From contig CAKTRJ010000006.1 of assembly GCA_934597345.1 (NCBI GenBank), positions 6,061 through 70,060 on the forward strand: 64,000 bases of DNA, written 5' to 3'. Within the stretch, counting starts at the first letter, position 1. Every line of letters begins with the position of its first letter. Shown here piece after piece: positions 1 to 7,539 of this stretch. Below the pieces are notes generated by a model. It saw only the letters and a program-made list of their open reading frames with translations, was not told where the DNA came from and made no database searches. A program made the translations under genes and the position numbers. Source of the DNA: an uncultured Oscillospiraceae bacterium (GTDB taxonomy: Bacteria > Bacillota > Clostridia > Oscillospirales > Oscillospiraceae).

Positions 1-857
1 GCCCCAGCTTCTCCGGCGCGGTGACGGACTATGTGGCCTATGTGCCCTATGAGACCCGCTCCGCCACCCTGACCGGCGTGGCCCGTGACGAAAAAGCCCT
101 GAAGGTCACCGAGGCCAGCGCCCAGCTGACCCAGGAGGGCGACACCGTGATGACCGTCACCTGCACGGCGGAGGACGGCGTCACCGCCAAGACCTATACC
201 GTCCATGTGTACCGCATGCCCAAGTACGAGGGCATCATCCCCACCATGGAGATCATCGACCCCAATATCCCGCCTGAGCCGCCCACCTACTCCATCCCCA
301 TGACGGTGACGCTGCCGCTGGTGGGAGAGATGGCCACCACCACCGCCCTGATCATCGGCGCGGCGGTGCTGATCGTGATCCTGCTGCTGGTGGGCTTCCT
401 GCTGGGCCGCATCGGCCATGACGGCGGGTACGATGACGATGACGGCGATGATGACGATACGCCGCCCCAGCCGCCCCGTCCCCGGAACGACGCGGCACGG
501 GCCGAGCGCTCCGCACCCCAGCCCCAGACACGGCAGCAGGCCACCCACGCGGCGCCCTCCCGGGCGGCCCGCCAGCAGGCGGCCCAGCCGGTGCAGCGCA
601 CGGCGGCAGCCCCCGCCCGTCCGGCACAGCGTCCGGCAGCGCCCGTACCCCAGCAGCCCAAGGTGTCTGACGATACCCTGACCAGCCCCTTCGTGGAGGA
701 CCTGTCTGCCAAGATGCAGCAGGAGATCACCCAGCGTCAGGCGGAAGCCGCCCGTCAGGCAGCGGCGCAGCAGCCTGCCGAAGCGGCGCCGGAGACCAAG
801 GTTCCCATGGACACCATGTCTCTGGACGAGCTGCTGAAGGACATCCACAACATGTAA
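1..857 (+). CDS. Membrane-anchored protein with cadherin-like beta-sandwich domain (5' truncated)
   Basis: The reading frame is open from base 3, so the gene starts upstream of the window. The first residues (FSGAVTDYVAYVPYETRSAT and on) match the repeating pattern of the cadherin-like beta-sandwich family (Pfam PF12733), usually found outside the cell. One strongly hydrophobic helix follows (MATTTALIIGAAVLIVILLL, about bases 330-400). After it come a run of aspartates (YDDDDGDDDDT) and a long Ala/Pro/Gln-rich tail that is probably cytoplasmic and disordered. The end, SLDELLKDIHNM, could be a short helix that binds a partner. A perfect hairpin follows the stop. Function unknown; a surface or secreted-protein context lies outside the window. 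Confidence 0.75.
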   Translation, partial: PSFSGAVTDYVAYVPYETRSATLTGVARDEKALKVTEASAQLTQEGDTVMTVTCTAEDGVTAKTYTVHVYRMPKYEGIIPTMEIIDPNIPPEPPTYSIPMTVTLPLVGEMATTTALIIGAAVLIVILLLVGFLLGRIGHDGGYDDDDGDDDDTPPQPPRPRNDAARAERSAPQPQTRQQATHAAPSRAARQQAAQPVQRTAAAPARPAQRPAAPVPQQPKVSDDTLTSPFVEDLSAKMQQEITQRQAEAARQAAAQQPAEAAPETKVPMDTMSLDELLKDIHNM

Positions 858-858
858 A

Positions 859-896
859 CAATAATAACGCCGCCCAGCCGGGCGGCGTTATTATTG
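859..896. terminator. 17-bp perfect inverted repeat, bidirectional terminator
   Basis: CAATAATAACGCCGCCC pairs perfectly with its complement around a 4-nt loop, directly after the stop at 857. The U-rich part is inside the stem in both directions, so it can serve the upstream gene and the convergent LysR gene. Confidence 0.75.
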
Positions 897-971
897 TCCA
901 GATATAAAGTGAAAAGAGAAAAGTGAAGAGCTGCGGTATGTTGCCGGCGGCATGGATTGAAAAAAGCATGA

Positions 972-1862
972 TCAGCCTTCCAGCGCACCGTTGACCAGCA
1001 CCCAGTGGCGGACATGCTCGATGAACCGCCGGGTGGACAGGGACAGGGCGTTCTTATCCTTGACGCAGATGCCGATGTTGCGGTAGAAGGGCCGGGGCAG
1101 CTGGCAGGCCACCAGCGGATAGGCGCACCGCTGGAGCATCAGCTCCTCCATGATGCTGATGCCCAGGCCGCTGGACACCATGGCCAGAATGGTCTGATCC
1201 TGCTGCACCGTGTACTGGATGTTGGGATGGATGTTCAGGGTGTCGAACACCTCTTGGATCTCATAGTCGTCGCCCTCGTCCAGCAGGATCACCGGATACT
1301 GCTCCAGCGCCTCCGGTGGGAAGGGGTCACGGCCCGCCAGCGGATGACCGCAGGGAACGATGACCTTCCACTGATCCCGCTGCAAAAGCCAGTAGTCCAG
1401 ATGGGGCTCCGTGGGCAGACAGATGAAGCCGCAGTCCGCCTGCCCGTGGGTGACCCAGTCCTCGATCTCATTGTTGAAATTGGAGGGCAGCAGCTCAAAC
1501 TCGATTTTGGGATACAGCTCCTGAAAGCTTTTCAGGATATAGGGCATCCACTTCTCCGACACGCTGGTGAAGGTGGCCACCCGCACAAGGCCGGTGTCCA
1601 GTCCCCGCAGGTCGGCGGCCTTCTGCTCCAGCTGGTGCTGGAGGGCGCACATCTGCTGGAAATAGGGCAGCAGCGCTCGGCCGTCCGCCGTCAGGGACAC
1701 GCCGCCGTGGCTGCGCACCACCAGCTTCGTCCCCAGCTCCGTTTCCAGCGAGCTGACGGCGTGGCTGATGCCGGACTGGGTGAAGTTCAGCTCCTGGGCG
1801 GCACGGGTGAAGCTGCCGCACTCCGCCGCCTTCAGCAGGATCTCGTATTTGGTCAGGCTCAT
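972..1862 (-). CDS. LysR-family transcriptional regulator
   Basis: A 296-aa protein of standard LysR length. Residues 1-60 form the winged helix-turn-helix (MSLTKYEILLKAAECGSFTR, then AAQELNFTQSGISHAVSSLE). Residues about 90-290 are the periplasmic-binding-protein-like effector domain. The start is preceded by AGGAGGG at good spacing. It is divergent from a 25-codon ORF at 2017, across a region with a TTCAT-N7-ATGAA dyad that fits the T-N11-A pattern of LysR sites. LysR proteins commonly control themselves and the divergent gene, so the peptide gene is the best candidate target. The effector cannot be told from sequence. Confidence 0.92.
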   Translation of the reverse strand: MSLTKYEILLKAAECGSFTRAAQELNFTQSGISHAVSSLETELGTKLVVRSHGGVSLTADGRALLPYFQQMCALQHQLEQKAADLRGLDTGLVRVATFTSVSEKWMPYILKSFQELYPKIEFELLPSNFNNEIEDWVTHGQADCGFICLPTEPHLDYWLLQRDQWKVIVPCGHPLAGRDPFPPEALEQYPVILLDEGDDYEIQEVFDTLNIHPNIQYTVQQDQTILAMVSSGLGISIMEELMLQRCAYPLVACQLPRPFYRNIGICVKDKNALSLSTRRFIEHVRHWVLVNGALEG

Positions 1863-1919
1863 GGTGATCCCTCCTCTGCTTCTATTGTAGCAAGCTTCTT
1901 AACGGAGTTCAAACATTTT

Positions 1920-1980
1920 TTCATGAAAATGATGAAAATGGTGCGTTTTACAAATGGAGCAGACTGTGATATCTTATAAT
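1920..1980 (+). promoter_or_regulatory. Candidate LysR box and -10 for the divergent small ORF
   Basis: TTCAT (1920-1924) and ATGAA (1932-1936) form a 17-bp dyad of LysR type. A perfect TATAAT lies at 1975-1980 with no good -35 at 17 bp, as is common for activator-dependent promoters. Transcription would start near 1987, about 30 nt before the small ORF. Confidence 0.5.
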
Positions 1981-2016
1981 CAACCCGGGAACACAAGAGG
2001 AAAGGAGCGACGGTAT

Positions 2017-2094
2017 ATGGCACTGAATCTGCTGCTGGCCGGTCTGGGCGTCGTACTGCTGATCGTGGGCGTCGTCAGTCGTGCAACGAAGTGA
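2017..2094 (+). CDS. 25-residue hydrophobic peptide, probable small membrane protein
   Basis: The ORF encodes MALNLLLAGLGVVLLIVGVV followed by SRATK and a TGA stop. AAAGGAG (2001-2007) lies 9 nt before the ATG, and a TATAAT lies about 40 nt upstream. The peptide is one transmembrane helix with a positive C-terminal end, so the N-terminus would face outward. A strong terminator at 2155-2188 closes a transcript of about 200 nt that holds nothing else. It lies opposite the LysR gene. It could also be a leader peptide or a holin-like peptide. Function unknown; expression is inferred from the promoter, ribosome-binding site and terminator. Confidence 0.5.
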   Translation: MALNLLLAGLGVVLLIVGVVSRATK

Positions 2095-2154
2095 CGCAAC
2101 GCAAGAATTGTGTCCATACGGGCAAAAGCATGAGGTTTCCGATTTATGGTAAGA

Positions 2155-2188
2155 CAAACGCCGGGCTGTCGCCCGGCGTTTGTTTTTT
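2155..2188 (+). terminator. Rho-independent terminator
   Basis: CAAACGCCGGGC (2155-2166) pairs perfectly with 2171-2182 around a TGTC loop, followed by six T. It closes the short transcript that starts near 1987. Confidence 0.85.
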
Positions 2189-2218
2189 GGGGTCAAAAAC
2201 ACCATATGGTGCCCATTC

Positions 2219-2276
2219 AAAGGCTCCCCTGTGTAAGGGGAGCTGTCGAGCGCAAGCGAGACTGAGGGATTGTCAC
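2219..2276. repeat. Family A palindromic repeat, partial copy (A1)
   Basis: It carries the family core GGCTCCCCTGTGTAAGGGGA, then an arm-variable hairpin GTCGAGCGCAAGCGAGAC and GGGATTGTCA. Only one half is present. Full copies lie at 3385, 9336, 39281, 44661, 46781 and 63819. With the terminator and family B copy B1 it fills the 2095-2442 gap. Confidence 0.75.
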
Positions 2277-2290
2277 CTAAAAAGTTGTTC

Positions 2291-2372
2291 AGCGGCGCGA
2301 TGTGGGCATCGCGCCCTACGAAGTTCTATCGGTGGTATGCGTAGGGGCCGATGCCCACATCGGCCCGCGTAC
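2291..2372. repeat. Family B repeat (B1)
   Basis: It reads GGCGCGATGTGGGCATCGCG, CCCTACGAAGTTCTATCGGT and then a second hairpin GGGCCGATGCCCACATCGGCC. The CCCTACGAA(G/A)TTCTATCGGT core recurs at 44577 and 48638, with different hairpins around it. Confidence 0.7.
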
Positions 2373-2383
2373 AACTCTGCATC

Positions 2384-2412
2384 TTGCGAAAAATGCGATT
2401 TTATGTTAAGAT
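2384..2412 (+). promoter_or_regulatory. Sigma-A promoter of the EamA transporter gene
   Basis: TTGCGA (2384-2389), 17-bp spacer, TAAGAT (2407-2412). Start of transcription near 2419 rules out the in-frame ATG at 2413 and supports translation from 2434 or 2443. Confidence 0.6.
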
Positions 2413-2442
2413 ATGTCTCAATTTGAAAGAGAGATGAGTACG

Positions 2443-3369
2443 ATGCACAACAAGAAAACCCACACAATGTCGCTGGTGTTCGCCATGCTGGCCAGCGCCA
2501 TTTTCGGCATGAGCTTCATGTTCTCCAAGCTGGCGCTGGCGGTGGCCAAGCCCACGGTGCTGCTGGCGTTCCGGTTTGCCGTCGCCTTTATCGCCATGAC
2601 GCTGGTGATCCTGGCCAACGCGCTGATCGGAAGGCTGCGGGGCAGGCCGCTGTTCGCCTTTTCACTGAAGGGCAAGCCCATCGGCTCGCTGGTGCTGCTG
2701 GGTCTGATCCAGCCGGTGCTGTACTTCTTCTGCGAGAATTACGGCATTCTGTATACCTCCTCCGCCGTGGCAGGCACCATCATCGCCGTGGTGCCCATCG
2801 CCTGCATCCTGATGGATGTGCTGGTGCTGCACGAGAAGGTGACGCGGCGGCAGATCCTGTGCGCGGTGCTGTGCATCGGAGGCGTGGCACTGATCTACAT
2901 GGGCGGCGAGACACACATTTCCCTGCTGGGTCTGGTGCTGCTGCTGATGACGGTGGGCTGCGACGCGGCGTACTATACCCTGAGCCACAAGGCGGCGGCG
3001 AAGTTCACCGCCTTTGAGGTAACGTATGTGATGTTCACGGTGGGCATGGTGTTCTTCATCCCGGCGGCGTTGATCCAGGGCGCGGGCCACATGGCGGAGA
3101 CGTTCCTGCCCGCCGTGCAGAGCGGCAGCTTCTGGGGCGCGGTGATCTATCTGGGGCTGGTGTCCTCGGTGGTGGCGTACTTCCTGCTGAACTTCGCCAA
3201 CGCCCACCTGACGGTGTCGGAGGCGTCGCTGTTCAGCAACGTGACCACGGTGGTCAGCGTACTGGCGGGCGTGGTGCTGCTGAAGGAGCCCTTCGGCCTG
3301 TGGCAGATCATCGGCGTGGTGGTGATCTGTGTCTGCGTCTACGCCGCCAACGCGCCGGGGAAGAAGTAA
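2443..3369 (+). CDS. EamA/DMT-family transporter
   Basis: About 308 aa with ten hydrophobic helices arranged as two EamA repeats, each starting with a pattern like SAIFGMSFMFSKLAL. This is the drug/metabolite transporter superfamily, inner membrane, often exporters of amino acids or metabolites. The substrate cannot be read from sequence. I chose ATG 2443 because the promoter -10 ends at 2412 and GAGAG lies 9 nt upstream; ATG 2434 is possible. It stands alone, followed by a family A repeat. Confidence 0.88.
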   Translation: MHNKKTHTMSLVFAMLASAIFGMSFMFSKLALAVAKPTVLLAFRFAVAFIAMTLVILANALIGRLRGRPLFAFSLKGKPIGSLVLLGLIQPVLYFFCENYGILYTSSAVAGTIIAVVPIACILMDVLVLHEKVTRRQILCAVLCIGGVALIYMGGETHISLLGLVLLLMTVGCDAAYYTLSHKAAAKFTAFEVTYVMFTVGMVFFIPAALIQGAGHMAETFLPAVQSGSFWGAVIYLGLVSSVVAYFLLNFANAHLTVSEASLFSNVTTVVSVLAGVVLLKEPFGLWQIIGVVVICVCVYAANAPGKK

Positions 3370-3384
3370 CCGATGGTATTTTTT

Positions 3385-3502
3385 AGGCCCCCTTGTGTAA
3401 AGGGGGGCTGTCACCGAAGGTGACTGGGGGATTGACGGTTGATGGTCAACCCCTCCGTCACGGCATACGCCGTGCCACCTCCCCTTACACAGGGGAGGCT
3501 TT
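3385..3502. repeat. Family A palindromic repeat, full copy (A2)
   Basis: The outer ends are AGGCCCCCTTGTGTAAAGGG and its near-complement CCCCTTACACAGGGGAGGC. Inside are the hairpins GTCACCGAAGGTGAC and CACGGCATACGCCGTG. It follows the transporter stop by 15 bp. Confidence 0.85.
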
Positions 3503-3524
3503 TGCTGCGCCATCGCCTGACGAG

Positions 3525-3550
3525 AAAAACCGCCCTTACGGGCGGTTTTT
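3525..3550. terminator. Terminator, left of an identical flanking pair
   Basis: AAAAACCGCCC-TTAC-GGGCGGTTTTT is a perfect hairpin with T-tracts both ways. The same hairpin recurs at 3965-3991. It overlaps the last codon of the minus-strand gene that ends at 3549. Confidence 0.85.
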
Positions 3551-3698
3551 AGCTTTCGGAAATGTAGAGGTCTTCCGCTTTTTGTTGGGCCGCGATCAGA
3601 CACTCCGCCGCTTCCTCCACTTTGGAACGGGCAAGAAGTTCGATCGCGTCAGTAACGGCGTTGAATAACGTTGTATAATACTTGGGTAAATCTTCCAT
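3549..3698 (-). CDS. 49-residue hypothetical protein, divergent partner of a ribbon-helix-helix protein
   Basis: The ORF begins MEDLPKYYTTLFNAVTDAIE and is mostly amphipathic helix, rich in Ala, Glu and Leu, with no membrane segment. GAGGTG lies 7 nt before the ATG. The stop lies inside the left flanking terminator. It is transcribed away from the 56-aa ribbon-helix-helix gene at 3796 across an AT-rich region with a perfect palindrome. The layout resembles a small regulated module. Toxin-antitoxin is one possible reading, but no toxin motif is visible. Function unknown. Confidence 0.6.
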   Translation of the reverse strand: MEDLPKYYTTLFNAVTDAIELLARSKVEEAAECLIAAQQKAEDLYISES

Positions 3699-3728
3699 GT
3701 ATTTCACCTCGCGTTTTGTGCTACAAAA

Positions 3729-3745
3729 TATAATGCATCATTATA
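3729..3745. promoter_or_regulatory. Palindromic operator candidate between the divergent pair
   Basis: TATAATG-CAT-CATTATA is a perfect 7-bp dyad in an AT-rich 97-bp intergenic stretch and contains a -10-like TATAAT. The ribbon-helix-helix protein encoded next to it is the natural candidate to bind it. Confidence 0.55.
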
Positions 3746-3795
3746 ACGCAAAATGCAATACATTTTTCTTATAAATTTGTATTACGGGGTGCATT

Positions 3796-3966
3796 ATGGC
3801 CAAATTCAAGATTCCCAAACCTCCGGGTTCCACCAATAAATCCATTCGCTTTCCCAATGAGCTTATTCAAGCCGTAGAAGAAGCCATCCGCGGGACTGAC
3901 TGCACATTTTCCGCATTTGTGGTAGAAGCTGTGCGCGTGGCACTGGAAAATCTGGAAGAAGAATAA
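3796..3966 (+). CDS. 56-residue ribbon-helix-helix (Arc/MetJ-like) DNA-binding protein
   Basis: The protein reads MAKFKIPKPP, then GSTNKSIRFPNELIQAVEEA and a second helix FSAFVVEAVRVALENLEEE. The KSIRFP beta strand followed by two helices, the second opening with FSAFVVEA, is the ribbon-helix-helix layout of small dimeric repressors and antitoxins. GGGGTG lies just upstream. Its stop lies in the right copy of the duplicated terminator. Base composition is more AT-rich than its neighbours, which with the matching flanks suggests acquisition as a unit. DNA binding is inferred from fold pattern only. Confidence 0.65.
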   Translation: MAKFKIPKPPGSTNKSIRFPNELIQAVEEAIRGTDCTFSAFVVEAVRVALENLEEE

Positions 3967-3991
3967 AACCGCCCTTACGGGCGGTTTTTTC
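3965..3991. terminator. Terminator, right of the identical flanking pair; also ends the 9.2-4.0 kb operon
   Basis: AAAACCGCCC-TTAC-GGGCGGTTTTTT repeats the hairpin at 3525-3550. It serves the plus-strand gene ending at 3966 and the minus-strand operon ending at 3992. Confidence 0.85.
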
Positions 3992-4753
3992 TTATTGGGG
4001 CAGCTGGCGGTAGAGGTCGCGGCACTTGTCGTTGGTGGCCCAGACGCTGCCGGGCTCTCTGGGGTCGATGGCGCTGCCGTCCAGACGGGTCAGGCGGCCG
4101 CCCGCCTCCTCCAGGATCAGGCTGCCGGCGGCGAAGTCCCAGGGGGACAGGCGGCACTCGAAGAAGATCTCGATGCGCCCGGCGGCCACCTGGCAGATAT
4201 CCAGCTCGGCGGAGCCGAAGCGGCGGAAGTCCAGCGTGTGGTCATAGAGCCAGCGCATGATGGCGAAGCTCCGGTCGGTATAGCGGCGGTCATAGATGGT
4301 GCTGCCGCACATGCAGATGGCGTGGCCCGCGTCGTGACCGGACACATGGATGGGCCGCCCGTTCAGCGTGGCGCCCCGGCCCCGCTCCGCCGCGTACAGT
4401 TCCTCCGCAAAGGGGTTATACACCACGGCATAGCGCACCTGTCCCTGATGGCACAGGGCCACGGCGATGTTGCTGTAATGCAGCTCGCGCACAAAGTTGG
4501 TGGTGCCGTCGATGGGATCGACGATGAACGTCCAGTCCTTTGTCAGGGCCTCGTGCTGCCCTTCCTCACCGAAGAAATCGGCCTCGGGGCAGAGGGCCAG
4601 CAGCTCACGCCGCAGGAATTCCTGCACCGCCACATCGTATTTCGTCACCAGATCCGCCGCGCCGGTCTTTTCGCGGGTATCCCGCTCGATATGGTGGGCG
4701 TCGCGGATCATGTTGCCCGCCTTGTACACAATGGCAATGATCTTTTCCAGCAT
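3992..4753 (-). CDS. Inositol monophosphatase family protein
   Basis: A 253-aa protein with the family's metal and catalytic motifs: GEE (about 62-64), DPIDGTT (79-85) and SPWDFAAG (about 201-208). The family removes phosphate from inositol phosphates and related compounds such as PAP or fructose bisphosphate using Mg2+. SuhB-like is the usual label, but the substrate is not fixed by sequence. AGGAGGT precedes the ATG. It starts 3 bp after the amidohydrolase stop and ends at the terminator, so it is the last gene of the operon that begins at 9159. Confidence 0.9.
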   Translation of the reverse strand: MLEKIIAIVYKAGNMIRDAHHIERDTREKTGAADLVTKYDVAVQEFLRRELLALCPEADFFGEEGQHEALTKDWTFIVDPIDGTTNFVRELHYSNIAVALCHQGQVRYAVVYNPFAEELYAAERGRGATLNGRPIHVSGHDAGHAICMCGSTIYDRRYTDRSFAIMRWLYDHTLDFRRFGSAELDICQVAAGRIEIFFECRLSPWDFAAGSLILEEAGGRLTRLDGSAIDPREPGSVWATNDKCRDLYRQLPQ

Positions 4754-4756
4754 ACG

Positions 4757-6340
4757 TTACCTCCTGATGGCCCGCCCGGCGCAGAGACCGGTGGGGCGTC
4801 CGTTTTCCAGGGCTGTCTCGCCGCCCACCAGCACAAGGGACATCCCCTGCGAGGTCTGCTGCGGCTCCGTATAAGTAGCCCGCTCGTGAAGGGCCTGAGG
4901 ATCGAACACGCACACGTCGGCGTCATAGCCCGCCGCCAGACGGCCCTTGCCGGTCAGGTACAGCACCTGTGCGGGACCATCCGTCAGCTTGTGGACGGCC
5001 TGCTCCCAGGTGAGGGCGCCCTTCTCCCGGACGAAGTGCTCCAGCAGGTGGGTGACGTTGCCGCAGACGCGGGGGTGCAGCTGTCCCTCGGTGGGGTAGG
5101 TGGCGTCGGAGATGACGCAGGACAGGGGTGAACGGAGGATATCGCAGATGTCCTCCTCCGAGGCCATGAAGTCGATCATGGTGATCTGGCCGTGCTCACG
5201 GGCCAGCAGCTCGCAGCAGGAGGACAGGGGATCCTGTCCCATCAGGGCGGCGATCTCCATCAGGTTATGGCCCTGATAGGGGTGATCCTCCGGGCAGTGG
5301 AGGGAGGTGAGATAGATGCCGTCCCAGCCTGCCAGCTTGGCGATGTCGTCAAAGCCCGCGCCGCTTTCGATGCGTTCGGCCAGCTGGCGGCGCACCTCTT
5401 TATCCTTCAGGCGCTCCACCACCGCCTCCATGCCGCCGGTGAGATAGTCCGGCGGAAGAATGTGCAGCAGCTGAGTGGAACCGGCGGTATAGGGATACAC
5501 GTCGCAGTCCACGGCAAGGCCCTCGCTTTGCGCCTGCTCCAGTAGGGAAAGCACCCGGGGGATCTTTTTGCCCCAGTTGTCCCGGCCCATGGCCTTGAGA
5601 TGGCTGATGTGAACGGGGCAGCGCAGCGCCCGGGCCACGGCGATCATCTCCTCCACGGAGTCCGCCACGCCGCCGCCCTCCTGCCGCATGTGGACGGTGA
5701 CGGGGATATCCGTCCCAGCCACCGGCTGTAAGGCACGGATGAGATCTGTGGTGGAATAGAAGCACTCCGGCGCGTAGCCAAGGCCCAGACTGACGCCCAG
5801 CGCCCCGTCGGCAAGGGAGCGCTCCATCTGCCGGTGGATGGCGGCGAAGTGGCCGTCCTCCAGCTCCGTCAGCTGATAGCCCGCCGTGTCGGCACGGAGG
5901 GTGCCCGCGCCCACCAGCATGGCCACGTTCAGAGGCAGGGCGGGCAGGGAACGGAAATACCCCTCCATAGTGCGGGGGTCCAGCGCCGCGGGCAGCGTGC
6001 CGGTGATGGGCTGCAAATACGCCCGGATGGCCGTCTCGTTATCGGGGCCGAAGGGCGCGGCAGACAGGCCGCAGTTGCCGTTGACGATGGTGGTCAGGCC
6101 CTGGCACAGCTCCCATTCCCCGAAGCCGGGGCGGAAGGCCGCGCCGTCGGCGTGGCGGTGGATGTCGATAAAGCCGGGAGTGACGGTCAGGCCGGTGCAG
6201 TCCACCACCCGGCGGGCCGCAGCATGGGACAGCTGTCCCACCGCGGCGATCTTGCCGTTTTCGATGGCAATATCCGCCGCAAACGCGGCGCGGCCGGTAC
6301 CGTCAATGACAGTACCGCCCCGCAGAAGTGTATCAAACAT
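4757..6340 (-). CDS. N-acyl-D-amino-acid deacylase (D-aminoacylase-like amidohydrolase)
   Basis: A 527-aa amidohydrolase. The start (LLRGGTVIDGTGRAAFAADI) and metal motif FIDIHRHAD (H61 and H63) match the D-aminoacylase group, cytosolic zinc enzymes that free D-amino acids from N-acyl forms; length is typical. The more usual motif is HSHDD or HTHYD, so the exact substrate may differ; dihydroorotase or D-glutamyl deacylase types are less likely. It starts 26 bp after the sensor kinase stop and is followed 3 bp later by the phosphatase, which links it to the two-component system. Confidence 0.85.
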   Translation of the reverse strand: MFDTLLRGGTVIDGTGRAAFAADIAIENGKIAAVGQLSHAAARRVVDCTGLTVTPGFIDIHRHADGAAFRPGFGEWELCQGLTTIVNGNCGLSAAPFGPDNETAIRAYLQPITGTLPAALDPRTMEGYFRSLPALPLNVAMLVGAGTLRADTAGYQLTELEDGHFAAIHRQMERSLADGALGVSLGLGYAPECFYSTTDLIRALQPVAGTDIPVTVHMRQEGGGVADSVEEMIAVARALRCPVHISHLKAMGRDNWGKKIPRVLSLLEQAQSEGLAVDCDVYPYTAGSTQLLHILPPDYLTGGMEAVVERLKDKEVRRQLAERIESGAGFDDIAKLAGWDGIYLTSLHCPEDHPYQGHNLMEIAALMGQDPLSSCCELLAREHGQITMIDFMASEEDICDILRSPLSCVISDATYPTEGQLHPRVCGNVTHLLEHFVREKGALTWEQAVHKLTDGPAQVLYLTGKGRLAAGYDADVCVFDPQALHERATYTEPQQTSQGMSLVLVGGETALENGRPTGLCAGRAIRR

Positions 6341-6366
6341 AGGGATGAACCTCGATTTTTATGAGC

Positions 6367-7539
6367 TCAGTGCCGCAGGGGCAGCGTCACCGTGAAGCGG
6401 GTGGCCCTTGCGTCGCTGGCGGCGGTGATGATGCCCTTGTGGCGATGGACGATCTGTTGAGCGATGGCAAGGCCAAGGCCGAAGCTGCCCGCGCCGGTGC
6501 GGGCATCGTCCACCCGATAGAACCGGTCAAAGAGATGGGGCAGCTTGTCCGGCGGGATGGGGTCGCCGGGGTTTTCCACCGCCAGCACCGCGTTTTTGCC
6601 GGAGATATCCAGCGTCAGGCGAATGGGGGCGTCCTCGGCGGCGTACTTCACCGCGTTGTCCAGCAGGATATCCAGCAGCTGATCCAGCTGCTGGCGGTCG
6701 CCGGACAGGGACGCGCCGTTCTGAATGTCGTATTGCAGGGGATGCCCCGCCTCGAAGGCCACCGGCTCGAACCGCAGGGCGGCGTCGGTGACCAGATCGC
6801 TGAGATCCAGCGGCTCGAAGGGAGCGGCGCGGCCGCTCTCCGCCCGGGAGAGGGTCAGCATATCCTCCACCAGCGCCTTCATGCGCCGGGATTCCACGGA
6901 GATATTGTCCACATACTGGCGCTGCTCCGGCTGGGCGGAGGTTTTCAGCAGGTCGGCGGAGGACAGGATCACCGTCAGGGGCGTTTTCAGCTCGTGGCTG
7001 GCGTCGGAGAGGAACTGCTGCTGGTTCTGCCACGTCCGGGCCACGGGCCGGGTGACGAAGCCGCTCAGCAGCCAGCTGAGGCCAAACAGCACCAACAGCG
7101 CCGCCGCGCCGATCAGCAGGCAGACCCGCACCAGCGCGCGAAGGGTGGCCTGCTCGAAGGTGCTGTCCATAAAGGCGATGCGGACGGTGAGGGCGCCCTC
7201 CAAGCGGAAGTAGCGCATATGCTGCGTCCGCAGCACGCCGCTGTCCGCGTCGGCGGACAGGGCCGCCGTCACCAGCGGCAGCAGGGTATCCTCGTCCTGT
7301 AAGTCGTAGTAATTGCTGCCGGAGACACGAACGGTGCCGCTGGGCAGCACCTCCGCCACAAAACAGGGCACCCGGGCCTCGGACGTGCCGGAGACCACCG
7401 CCTGCCGCAGCTGGTATTCGTAGCTTTCGGCAATGTTATTGCGGGAAAAGAGGTACACGCAGGCGAACACCGCCGTCAGCACCAGCGCCGACACCAGCAG
7501 CGTTACGCCGGTGATCTTCCAGCGCAGCCTGCGGATCAT
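6367..7539 (-). CDS. Two-component sensor histidine kinase
   Basis: About 390 aa from ATG 7539, which overlaps the response regulator stop as ATGA. It has a membrane helix at about 9-31, an external region of about 110 residues, a second helix near 145-166, an H-box (SDASHELKTPLTVIL), an N-box (LLDNAVKYA) and G-boxes (FGLGLAIAQQIV). All kinase motifs are intact. It would autophosphorylate and pass phosphate to the regulator encoded just upstream. The external region has no recognisable sensor fold; the operon suggests a cell-wall or acyl-amino-acid signal. Confidence 0.9.
   Translation of the reverse strand: MIRRLRWKITGVTLLVSALVLTAVFACVYLFSRNNIAESYEYQLRQAVVSGTSEARVPCFVAEVLPSGTVRVSGSNYYDLQDEDTLLPLVTAALSADADSGVLRTQHMRYFRLEGALTVRIAFMDSTFEQATLRALVRVCLLIGAAALLVLFGLSWLLSGFVTRPVARTWQNQQQFLSDASHELKTPLTVILSSADLLKTSAQPEQRQYVDNISVESRRMKALVEDMLTLSRAESGRAAPFEPLDLSDLVTDAALRFEPVAFEAGHPLQYDIQNGASLSGDRQQLDQLLDILLDNAVKYAAEDAPIRLTLDISGKNAVLAVENPGDPIPPDKLPHLFDRFYRVDDARTGAGSFGLGLAIAQQIVHRHKGIITAASDARATRFTVTLPLRH

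Noticed and set aside
2413..2442. In-frame ATG at 2413 as start of the EamA transporter.
   Set aside because: It directly follows the -10 element and would lie upstream of the expected transcription start.
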